Shown here: positions 54,753-64,000 of the stretch, in pieces
Numbering within the stretch: position 1 is the first letter of the stretch
Layout of the letters: each line of letters begins with the position of its first letter
Source of the DNA: Gibbula magus
Taxonomy: Eukaryota; Mollusca; Gastropoda; Trochida; Trochidae
NCBI GenBank assembly: GCA_936450465.1
Contig: OW388296.1
Location: 18,518,526-18,582,525 of the forward strand
Direction of reading: 5' to 3'
DNA length: 64,000 nt
Made by a program: the position numbers and the translations under genes
Notes under the pieces: generated by a model
The model's input: only the letters and a program-made list of their open reading frames with translations
Told to the model about the DNA's origin: nothing
The model's database searches: none

Positions 54753-55900
54753 CCCAGCAAACATGACCGTACTGGGCCAGTACTGGGCCAGTAGTGGCTG
54801 ATACAGGCATCCGGTACTGGCCCGATTCAGGCATCCGGTACTGGCCCTGTACCAACTTGCACACTGGCGTGGAACTGGGCCAGTACTGGCAAACGGTACT
54901 GGGCCAGTATCACGCCAGTACTAAAACGATACCATTAACTGTACTGGCCCAATTTAGGTTAGCCTTTACCGTTCCGGTACATTAAATATATCGTGTATAC
55001 CGTAAATTTTCAATATCAAAATGAACTGATAAATGAAGGTTGATTTAGCTATTATCATTTTCTCTTTCATTTTCTAAATTGTTACTTTTCTTAAAGTAAA
55101 CAATATAAATCATATCAGTTTGAAATCTTCAAGCTTTTCTATTTTGAATTTGGACTTTTATAATGAAACTTAAATATTGTTTGTATTTTTTTCATAATGT
55201 CAATATTGTCAAATATGAAGTCAATTTTATTTGAAAACAAGCCAGAATTTATGTTTAACAAGTAGGCCTATGTACAAGACAATGATGAAAAAGCTTGTGA
55301 TTATTTTCACACTTAGATTTCCTAATGATATTAATACATACAGCAGCAATTGTTGATGTAAAACACACCAGAGATAGATAGTTATATAGAATGAATCAAA
55401 GTTTTATAAATAAAATAAAGTTAACTCATGAATTGAACTTACATTGAAAGGATACCAAATCGTTGCCTTCTCCTCTTGTCTCTCTGAAGCAGACGTCAAT
55501 TTGAAATACTACCCATAATTCCCTAACAGGAAGTGTCATACCTGAATTGGGCCAGAATTGGGCAAGTACTGGGCCAGTACCGGACCAGTATATAAACCTA
55601 ATATAATCTGTACTGGGCCTGTAGCGGCCCTGTACCGGCCCAGTACTGGCTCTTTGTATATATCCCATAATGCATTTCGACAGGAAATGATATGCCTTAA
55701 CTGGGCCAGTACAGGGCCAGTACCGTACTTCAGTACCGTATTGCCAGCACTGGGCCAGTACAATTTTACCTTAACTGGGCCAATTCAGTTAAAACGGTTC
55801 TGGGCCAGTATTGGTTCTTTACCGTTAGCCAGTATGCCTTTATCAACTTTACCAGCCAGTACCAAGCCAGTACTGGCCCAGTACAGTCATGTTTGCTGGG
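54753..55900. mobile_element. Element with CCCAGCAAACATGAC ends and many ACTGGGCCAGTAC repeats
   Basis: The left end CCCAGCAAACATGACCGTAC, continuing TGGGCCAGTACTGG, is matched by the right end on the minus strand with one difference in 34 (ends at 55,900). Both subterminal regions (54,770-54,970 and 55,545-55,880) hold more than a dozen copies or variants of ACTGGGCCAGTAC in both orientations, a near-palindrome. The centre (54,990-55,430) is plain AT-rich. Arrays like this are typical subterminal transposase-binding sites. ORFs of TGPVLAQY-type repeats on both strands are by-products. No transposase and no clear target duplication. Confidence 0.8.
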
Positions 55901-57083
55901 GAAACATTGATGGTCACATGATCAATTTTGTACAACCAAGCTAATCACGTGACATTGTTTACAATACGACAACGCTACCCGAACGAAATTTTGATTGTAT
56001 TTTTAAACTTTTCAAGACCATGTTTACATTAAATATTCAACAGACATTTGGAAAAATGTGTTCTAACTTTGGTTTTAAACGGAATATTTTCAAAATGATT
56101 TAGATCATTAGATTTTTTGATTTGAACAAATCTGTAATCGACGAAGGAAATGCATAACAATGGCGAGCGGCGAGTGTTTGTTGACTGTCATGTTTCGAGA
56201 TATCGATGACTGATTGACGTTGGAAAATATAAAAACTGTAATGTCATATGCTTATATTTGGAACACAGAAAAGTGAATAGATATGTTAACTTTTTGTGTA
56301 AATTTTATTACGATGGATGCATTATTTTACAAATATTTATCACGGAAGTAAATGCATTGTTCATTGAGGAATATCCATTGTTACAAATTACGTCGTAATT
56401 TTATAAATACAACGGAGATCGTTTATGACGGGCTCTTGTTTTCTGAAAGGAAAACACATATCATCAACATAATTGTTTTCTGGTATAAAATTTAATTCTG
56501 AACAAAATGGTGTAAAAATTGGGCTGCATAAATAATTATTGACAAAATAATTCGAGTTTGAAAATGTAGTACAATTTTAGAACTACTGAATTATTTCATT
56601 TTTTCCATATACAAGTGTAAAAATAATTGATATATTAAAAATATTACATTAATTAATAATTTTCATGACAATAATAAGTTAGAAAAAAATGTGACTCAGA
56701 TATTTATTTTAATTATTTTAAAATTATGTTAATTACTAAGGCGAGAAAAACTTTAAATGAAGGATACCCATGTGACGTAATTGTTACAAATTTACAAATC
56801 TGACGCTCTCTGCAAAAACCTGAAAACAATCCAGCAGGCTAAAGGTTAAAGATAAGTGAATATTGTGAAGTGAACATAGTTGAGGTGACATTGTTTGAGC
56901 TTATGTGTAAATTGTTGTTAATGTACATATTACGCCGAGTATTTACATTTGTTTTGACCTAATCACACCTCTTACGGAACAGTCGCAAAGTCCTTTCCAC
57001 TCAGAGACAGGTACGCAAAAAAGAGTTCGTTTCAAAACGCCTGATAACTAACGGTCATGTTACAATATCGATAAATAATTGCG
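55901..57083. other. Gene-free stretch
   Basis: No ORF of note, no repeat recognised. Confidence 0.5.
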
Positions 57084-57201
57084 TTTGTAAAATTTCCGGG
57101 GTTCATTGCTGTTCAACACCCGCAAATTTCTGGCTAACGCCGTCGGTTTTAAACTAAATTTGCGGGTGTTGAATCGCAATGAATCCCGAAAATTTTACAA
57201 A
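57084..57201. repeat. 46-nt hairpin around 26-nt loop
   Basis: 57,084-57,129 (TTTGTAAAATTTCCGGGGTT, then CAACACCCGCAAATTT) and 57,156-57,201 are reverse complements at 42 of 46 positions. The inner part CAACACCCGCAAATTT is perfect. Confidence 0.85.
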
Positions 57202-57464
57202 CTCGGGTTTGCCTGCTATCTGCCTCGCATTTACCGAGACGGGGAAAAAAATCGGTAACTCGCCTTACTCCCGCACTTCATATCATGTGAGCGAATTGTT
57301 ACCTTGGAATTTTAGAACTTTCTTAAGGTTATATTGATCAAATTTTCTTTGACAAAATGTCTTTGTACCGTATGTGTTTATTCATATTAACTGGGAACAA
57401 CAAAATCTTTAAGTTTACTTTTAAATAAATGACATAAGTTTTACTCCCTGTCCATACTGTTACC

Positions 57465-57850
57465 ATTGTCGTCCTTACTGTTACCATCAATATCCTTGAC
57501 TATAAACCTGAGAAATCTTTAATATTTTGAAAAATTGTGTGAAATATTTTCTATAATAGGTTTATTTATATATCTACATATCACTTGAAGATTTTCAAAT
57601 TTGAAGGAGCTTGGAAAATATATTTTATTATGAAAAAATAGTAACTTTGCTGTTTGCTCGCCATCATTTACTGTGAGATAAAAAAAATTTAAATTTGAAG
57701 TTCAAAATTTTTTTATCAGTCCAATTTTTTTTTCATTAAAAAGAATATATAAAGACTTTCTAATCTTTTTACAACAGTATATTTCTGAAAATTGAAAAGA
57801 ACTTCTTTTTTCCCCCATTTTGGTTAGTGGTAACAGTAAGGACAATTATG
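57465..57850. repeat. GTCCTTACTGTTACCA inverted pair
   Basis: ACTGTTACCAT occurs twice at 57,467-57,488, and the inverted form TGGTAACAGTAAGGACAAT occurs at about 57,834-57,853. They could be the ends of a small element of about 390 bp, but other parts of the arms do not match well. Confidence 0.4.
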
Positions 57851-58399
57851 ACGTATTAATAATGTTTTAAAACCTTCTATTAAATTTTTTTTATAAAAAG
57901 TTAAGCTTACATTTTTAAATGACTTTTTAAATTCATTATCCTGAGTTAATGTATATTCACAATCAATAACAAATTCATCATTACCCCTCATGTAGATTTT
58001 CTGTTTTTCACCTTTCTAAATTTACACTCTTCGTGAAAATGACTCATAAGTGTGGACCAATCAGAGCGCTCGCTTCGGCCACACCCCCGTCGCCATTTGT
58101 GTACACATACATGTACATGTAAGTACGTTTAGAGGGGAAAAGAGCTTTCGGTCAACTTGTAGAAATAGCAATAAAGAGGTGGTAGGTTCCATGAATGTTG
58201 ATCGATAGTTAAATCATCCAAGTATATGTTCATATAAAGTTTTAATCGATTACACGCCGCGTGAAGACGAGTGGGGTCTAGCCATATGTCCAGCCTTTTC
58301 TAGACTAATAGATTCTGATGGCTTGAAAATCGGTCCCACGTAATTTGTAAAACACATTTTTGACAGATAATTGTTTATCAATAACATCAGTTAGGGGAT
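57851..58399. other. Gene-free stretch
   Basis: AT-rich left half, then a locally GC-richer part around 58,060-58,140 with ACATACATGTACATGTAAG. Nothing supported. Confidence 0.45.
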
Positions 58400-58678
58400 A
58401 GTACACAGTTTGAGGGATGATTAAGGATTTTGGAGTTCTACTACAGCAGTAGACATATCCCTGAACCAAATTTAACGTGTTTTTTATGAAAACGAAAGAA
58501 AAAATAAATTTTCAGAAATCTCAAAATATCAAAAGGCACCACTTCAGTTGGTGGGTACAACACATGCAAAGTTTCAGTAAGATATCATAAACCGTTTTTG
58601 AGTTCTACTCCGGAAACAAATGATTACCGACGGACAGGGCGACGACTTTATCCCATGGTATTACATACTCACCCCTAC
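58400..58678 (+). repeat. Interspersed repeat ending in GACGGACAGGGCGACGAC
   Basis: CAAAGTTTCAGTAAGATATC, then GAGTTCTACTCCGGAAACAA and GACGGACAGGGCGACGACTT: a pattern I recognise from mollusc repeats. It directly abuts the satellite array. Confidence 0.5.
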
Positions 58679-59850
58679 TACACAGTATGTCGAATCACAT
58701 TAAGGTATCTTGAATCACATTCCAGTCTCCTGAATGACTCCACAGTCTCTAGAATCACAGCGCAGTCTCTCGAAGCACATCACAGTATCTTGAATCACAA
58801 CACTGTCTCTCGAATTACACTATCATCACTAGAATCACACCGCCATCTCTCAAATCACATCATGGTATATTGAATCACATCACAATCTCTTAAATCACAT
58901 CACGGTATCTTGAATCACATAACAGTCTCTTGAATCACAACACAGTCTCTAGAAAATCACACCGTCATCTCTAGAATCACATCACAGCTTCTCGAATCAA
59001 ATTACAGTCTCTCAAATCAGATCACAGTATTTCGATCACATGACAGTCTCTCAAATCACATCACGGTTCCCTGAATCACATTAGAGTCTCTTGAATAATT
59101 TCACAGTCTCTAGAACCAAACCACAGTCGCTCGAATCACATCACAGTCTCTAGAATCACATCACAGTCTCTTGAATCACAACACAGTCTCTTAAATCACA
59201 TAACAGTTTCTGGAATCAAATTACAGTCTCGAATAATACCGCCATCTCTCGAATTACATCAGTCTCTAGAATCATATTACAGTCTCTCGAATCAGATCAC
59301 GGTCTCTCAAATCACATAACGGTATCTTGAATCACATTACAGTCTCTTGAATAACTCCACAGTCTAGAATAACTCTTCTCTAGAATCACATAACAGTCTC
59401 TTAAATCACAACACAGTCTCTAGAATCACATAACAGTCTCTTAAATCACAACACAGTCTAGAATCACACAACAGTCTCTTAAATCACAACACAGTCTCTA
59501 GAATCACACCGCCATCTCTAGAATCACATCACAGCTTCTCAAAACAAATTACAGTCTCTCGAATCAGATCACAGTATTTCGATCACATGACAGTCTCTCA
59601 AATCACATGACAATCTCTTGAATCACATCACGGTTCCTTGAATAACATCACAGTCTCTTGAGTAACTTCACAGTCTCTAGAACCACACAACAGTAGCTCG
59701 AATCACATTACAGTCGTTTGTATCACACCACAGTCTCTCGAATCACACCACCATCTCTTGAATCACATCATATTATCTTGAATCACATCATATTATATTG
59801 AATCATATCACATTCTCTCGTTTCACATCAGAGTCTCTTGGATATAGTTA
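58679..59850. repeat. 20-bp satellite array, about 58 units
   Basis: The consensus is close to TCACATCACAGTCTCTTGAA. Units vary by substitution (AGTCTCTAGAA, GGTATCTTGAA, CATCTCTCGAA) and small indels, and larger blocks of several units recur (for example near 58,960-59,040 and 59,510-59,600), showing higher-order duplication. The ORF at 58,598-58,873 with SRITxxSLESH repeats reads through the array by chance. Confidence 0.92.
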
Positions 59851-60222
59851 CTGATGTATATATTAGTTTACGTGTATATAACAATTCTTAAATGCAAATA
59901 TCCCTATTTTTGGGATATTCAGATTCTTCCATTTTTACGTTGCCATGGAGACACATAACTTAGTTTGGTTTCAGGAAATTAACTGATAAAACCTTAATAT
60001 GTATTTAAAAAAAACTCAAGTATGTCTGGATGATCTGAACAGCTTTTGACAATTTGTGATTGATCAAGGATTGGTTAAAGCATTCATGTTCCATATATTT
60101 TTCACTTTCCCATACAGCTAATGCATCTGCTCATTTGATTTCAGATATCATCGTCTCTTTTTTCTGTTTTAAGGAACTGTATAAGGTTTCAGAATCCTAT
60201 ATATTGTTTGTTTCCGTTTCAG
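59851..60222. other. 5' flank of the recombinase gene
   Basis: AT-rich, ending in the polypyrimidine tract and acceptor TTTCCGTTTCAG at 60,211-60,222. An upstream exon should exist but was not identified. Confidence 0.5.
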
Positions 60223-61819
60223 GTTTCAAAGGGCACACGACAAAAGAGGCCGTGCCCATATTGTCAAACACTGCAAGCTTCAATAGCAAGACATCTAAAA
60301 AGAAAACACTCAGACAGAAAGATGGTGAAGGAAGCCTTTTCGACCAGCAGTAAAACAAAAAAAAATGGATTGCTTAATCGCCTCAGGAAAGATGGCATTC
60401 TGCTTGAAAATAAAAACCGATTGGAGGAGGCAGCTGATCTGAAGCAGCTGCCAACCCTTCTTAGGGAGAGGAATCAAGGTCATAGATAGGTCTTAATGTG
60501 CCCTAACTGTAAAGACTTCTACAGTAAGATTAACCACCATAAGAAAACTTGCCCAGGCTATGACAATATCTCACAATGTAGACTTGTTCCGGTGGAACCG
60601 TCGGCAGTTCTTGCTTCCCCAGACAGAGACACCTCCAGTTTCGACAAACGATTTCATGACGAAGTCGTGTCTCGCTTCAGGACCGATGCGATTGGGGAGA
60701 TTTGTCGGTCTGACAGACTTATAAAACAAATCGGGAAGGGTGCGTTTGGAGCGGGGAAAAACAAAAAGAAAGTCATGAATGACATGAGGCAGTTAGCAAC
60801 GATGCTACTGCATTTCAGGAGTCATTCAAAGTCAAATGCCTCAGGTGAAGAGATGATTGACAGAAAAACCTTCGACAGTCTTGAAGCAGCACTGGATGAC
60901 CTCTCTGCAGATAAGCATGGTTTAAGAGTGGCCTGTGTTTATCTCCTAAAACAAGCTATCAAAACTCTCAAAGGCATGTATATTATGGAGGACAGAATAG
61001 AGAAGATAAATGACATTGAATTGTCCAAGAGCTTGCTAGATGTTAAGTGGGACTTCTTGTTCACTGCAAGTCGCCATGAAGTGGAACGAAGAAGACAAGA
61101 CTCTCTCAGAAGACCGAGGCAGCTCCCGATCGAGGATGATGTTGCAGCTCTCAGGCGATATAATATCCGAGCCATTGACTCCCTTTTAAATGACCCCTAC
61201 ATGATTTGGGGAGTGTATGCATTTAATAGGTTGAGGTCATTGGTGGTCTGCAGACTCACCCTCTTCAATGCCAGGCGTGGAGGTGAGCCCTGCAGACTCC
61301 TACTCTCTGAGTGGAAGGATGCTGAACAGAATGCATGGATCAACCGGGACTTGATCAAAACATACTCGGATCCTCTGGACAAGGTGCTCCTGAACAAGTA
61401 CAAAATATCATACCAACGAGGCAAGAACAACAAGTTTGTACCAGTGCTCATCCCAAAGGACCTGATCCCTGGCATTGAGAAACTAGTAGAAGTAAGGAAA
61501 GACATATCCATCAGGGACCAAAATCCATATTTGTTTCCTTGCACAATGGGGTCTTTAACACATGCCAGTGGGTGGCTCTGTGTCAAAGAAGTTGCAAGCA
61601 ATGTGGAACTACAGAACCCCTCACTCATTTGTGCAGATACCTTCAGAGACCGAGCGTCCACCCTATATGAGTTGCAGGACGCAACTGACAATGAAAGGAG
61701 AGCTTTCTACGCCCACATGGGCCATTCTGAAGAAGTTAACAAACATATCTACCAGTGCCCACAGGCTTTGAGGGAAATTGTGAAGGTTGGGTCTTTCCTC
61801 CAAAGCATTGACACAGAAG
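60223..61819 (+). pseudogene. Crypton-like tyrosine recombinase with zinc fingers, in-frame TAG
   Basis: The exon starts after TTTCAG in frame VSKGTRQKRPCPYC. A first finger CPYC..HLKRKH is followed by TAG at 60,487-60,489 and, in the same frame, a second CPNC..H..C motif (from 60,496). The rest is a tyrosine recombinase of the type found in Crypton DNA transposons. Counting from 60,496: catalytic Arg261 in LFNARRGGE, Arg384 in TFRDRASTL (the LRKHxAT box of relatives, here with Arg in place of His), His410 in MGHS and the nucleophile Tyr419 in HIYQCP. Such enzymes cut and rejoin DNA through a covalent tyrosine intermediate. The frame is otherwise intact for 440 codons, so the copy is young or partly functional from 60,496. 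It ends at donor GTAAAT in phase 1. Confidence 0.75.
60487..60489 (+). other. In-frame TAG between the zinc-finger motifs
   Basis: The same reading frame is open on both sides from 60,223 to 61,819. ATG at 60,496, seven nt downstream, could restart translation and would lose only the first finger. Confidence 0.8.
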
Positions 61820-62337
61820 GTAAATCATTATATTGTCTATTTAACTTTCCAAACAATGACAATATTTCATTGAGTTTATTTTTGTACTTTTTACCACAAA
61901 AATACAGGTTTCAACTTAAGCTTATATTTAATTCAACGTTAAGTGAGAAACTGTGAGCAAATCCAGATTGACAAACCAAATGGTTTGAAAACAAATGCAT
62001 AATAAACCTTATTAACCAAATAAATAAACTAATAAAAACAATAAACGGATGCTCTTCTAAATATCAAATGATAGATGTGTAATTTGATTACCGGTATTCC
62101 TTTTTGGAAACGCCATTTAAATCATTCCTAATAGTTAAGTTAGATTTTTTTTAAATAACGGTTATGAAAATTGTAAGAGGTAGTACTGTTCCCTTCTGAA
62201 AACAACAAACATCATTGAATCTAAAAAGTACTGACATAAAAGCCAGTTTATCGCCATTTCATTACACAGGACAATGTGATTGAATCTTGTAGGATCCCAT
62301 TCTGTTTCATTAATTCAAATTCAATTTTCTAATTCAG
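61820..62337 (+). other. Intron of the recombinase gene
   Basis: GTAAAT donor, TTCTAATTCAG acceptor. Reading through gives 45 non-conserved residues before a stop at 61,956. Confidence 0.65.
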
Positions 62338-62400
62338 AATGCACGGACATGAACAAAGGGCGGAGAGATTCGGGATCCAAAAAAAGAAAATATTCAACTA
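62338..62400 (+). CDS. Recombinase gene, small second exon with basic motif
   Basis: 63 nt between acceptor AATTCAG and donor GTAAGT, phase-compatible with the preceding exon. It encodes CTDMNKGRRDSGSKKRKYST, whose KKRK is a plausible nuclear-localisation signal. The donor implies at least one more exon, not found before the window ends. Confidence 0.55.
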
Positions 62401-62569
62401 GTAAGTAGATCATTTTCTCAGGTCCGATTTTGCCAGAAGCACTATTTATATATATGTTTTCTGTATAGTTGACAAATCAATTTACAGAACACTGATTCCT
62501 CACTATTTATAATTCGTCGTGATGATATGAAATCCACTAACTTATTTTTGGTATTGTTAGGGACTGGTC

Positions 62570-62710
62570 ATTTATTACAGGGGGGGGTGGGCCGGGGGAT
62601 TTTTACTTCGGTTTGTACATAAAAATATGACCCTCCCCGGCTTGTCGTAATTTTTTTAATGGCCCTCCCCATTTTAGTGTATTTTTTTTCACGTCCCTCC
62701 CCCAACATAC
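62570..62710. repeat. G-rich tract and CCCTCCCC repeats
   Basis: GGGGGGGGTGGGCCGGGGG at about 62,581-62,599 on the plus strand, then three GACCCTCCCC-like motifs. The first tract has four G runs and could form a quadruplex. Confidence 0.6.
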
Positions 62711-62892
62711 ATCTATAAATCTTTTTGAAATTGGACTTCTGAAGATATATTCGGTTCTACATTGGAAATATTTTTCTTTTGACACTTTAAAGAAAGGTTC
62801 TCTCTCGAAAAAAACCGGTTATAGAATATATACCAGTTATGGGTTTAACATGTGTAACATCTAGGGTTAAAAGTATCTGTAGAACAACAGAT

Positions 62893-63020
62893 CCATTGGC
62901 TATGTAGCTCATCAGGTACACATTATTACAGGTATTACATTATCTCTCTTAGGTAAAAACTATTAACATCTTAAATGATAAGGCATTACCGAGTCACCAA
63001 ATTTATAATCCCCACTGTCA
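62893..63020. mobile_element. TAGCTCATCAGG element, worn 5' fragment
   Basis: GGCTATGTAGCTCATCAGGT at the left, then GAGTCACCAAATTTATAATC. Strongly diverged. Confidence 0.45.
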
Positions 63021-64000
63021 ACACACAATTTTAATTATCATAGACTTTTACATTCTAAGGAAGAAGTAACAAATATATATTTCTAAAGTTCACCATTTGC
63101 CTGATAAAGGGGAAAGGAACCAGAAATTGAGATACATAATAATTTGTATTACACATAATTTTTAAAGATGTGACCTCAATGTTTTGTCTGTGAGAGGTTT
63201 GTACAATGGTACCACAATAATCTCTAAGTTCCCCTACTGCTCACACCCTCCCCAGTGATAAATTTACAAGTATGACTGCATAGTCCAAGAACTTGCTACT
63301 ACAAACTAATGGGAGTCCCAGCAGATATAAGTCACTAAAGTCAGTCCGTCAATAATTAGGCAAATACAACCCCAAAAACAACCTTGTGTCCTTGTTTTAT
63401 GAGTCCTTTCCAAATGAGTATTTGGTAAATATATCATTGCTTCCCTGAACCATTGTTAACCCTACTTTCCAGCCCTCCTGGTATGACCCTTCTCCCCCCT
63501 TCCCCTTCTCCCCCCTTCCCTCCAATATGAGTCAATATACACCTCTACATAGCACATCTTCGGAAGTAAAAAAGGTAAATCACATTGTTAAGAGCAAAAT
63601 AAAATTTCAAGGAGCACTAAAAAAGTTAGATTGCTAAAAATACCTCTATCTATGAATATAAGCAGTAAACTATTTTAGGTAGCTAATAGTCAATACCATT
63701 TTGAAGAAAAGGTGGGTTATTTTACATTCAGGTATGAATTTTCAAGCTGACCCTGAATTTGTTTTCCTTAACTCAAAATTACAGGAAGCAAATGCTCCCA
63801 AATTGATTGCTATATATTGAGAACTGATTTTGAAGAACAACTGCCACCCAAATAATTATTGTTTTTCGAAAACAAGTGTACTTTTGACAATAAGATTTGA
63901 TTCATCTTTTGGATTTATCTTTACAGACAATTGGTATAGTGACCAAATGGTATTGGTAGAGGGCAACAAAAGTTACAAATCTTAGTCTCTATCCAACAAA
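63021..64000. other. Gene-free right end
   Basis: Apart from the pyrimidine tract no ORF, exon or repeat is evident. Further exons of the recombinase gene may lie beyond the window. Confidence 0.45.
63487..63523. repeat. 37-nt pure pyrimidine tract
   Basis: CTTCTCCCCCCTTCCC is repeated twice in tandem. The minus strand has runs of 3, 6, 4, 6 and 3 G separated by short purine spacers, a quadruplex or triplex candidate. Confidence 0.85.

Noticed and set aside
55426..55944. ORFs rich in TGPVLAQY / GQYWASTGP repeats on both strands
   Set aside because: Produced by ACTGGGCCAGTAC arrays of a transposon.
58679..59850. CRISPR-like array
   Set aside because: Units are 20 nt with no distinct spacers; a eukaryotic satellite.
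61820..61956. C-terminal 45 residues of the recombinase reading frame
   Set aside because: They lie past a GTAAAT donor, are AT-rich, and a phase-matched exon follows at 62,338; read as intron.

Overview
The window looks like nuclear DNA of a marine invertebrate, most likely a mollusc (perhaps a gastropod). It is AT-rich, gene-poor and packed with degenerate repeats. Candidate exons are bounded by GT..AG splice signals with AATAAA poly(A) signals. The repeat flora (tRNA-headed SINEs, short TIR elements, Penelope-like and LINE remnants, a tyrosine-recombinase gene and a PIN/FEN-like nuclease gene of a kind I recognise as multicopy in aquatic metazoans) fits lophotrochozoan genomes. The species call is inference. 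No bacterial, viral or CRISPR feature is visible.

Layout. 1-0.9 kb: decayed 3' end of a LINE. 2.9-23 kb: no convincing gene, but a set of diverged, colinear repeated blocks (about 3.8-9, 11-14.4 and 18.6-23 kb) that reads as an old tandem duplication. Two of its units keep a TATA-like box and a short ORF starting with a hydrophobic, signal-peptide-like segment. This region also holds several foldback/MITE elements and a 57-bp minisatellite. 24.6-29.4 kb: a three-exon minus-strand gene for a NAT16/histidine-N-acetyltransferase-like GNAT enzyme, with repeats in its introns and a duplicated 3' flank. 29.4-30.9 kb: two Penelope-like retroelement fragments in permuted order just upstream of it. 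32.1 kb: a 26-bp minisatellite.

34.6-38.9 kb: a spliced plus-strand gene with a conserved N-terminal half, a FEN1/PIN-like nuclease half and a C-terminal nine-cysteine CXC cluster. It is interrupted by one reading-frame shift near 37.53 kb. 39-57 kb: a transposon graveyard with at least eight short TIR families. Three families give readable target-site duplications (9 bp, or 8 bp hAT-like). Two tRNA-derived SINEs lie at 45.6 and 46.4 kb.

58.7-59.85 kb: a long 20-bp satellite array. 60.2-62.4 kb: a spliced plus-strand gene for a Crypton-like tyrosine recombinase with two N-terminal zinc-finger motifs and an in-frame TAG between them; it probably continues beyond the last exon seen. The nuclease and recombinase genes are about 21 kb apart on the same strand. 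Whether they belong to one large mobile element is an open question raised in the findings.
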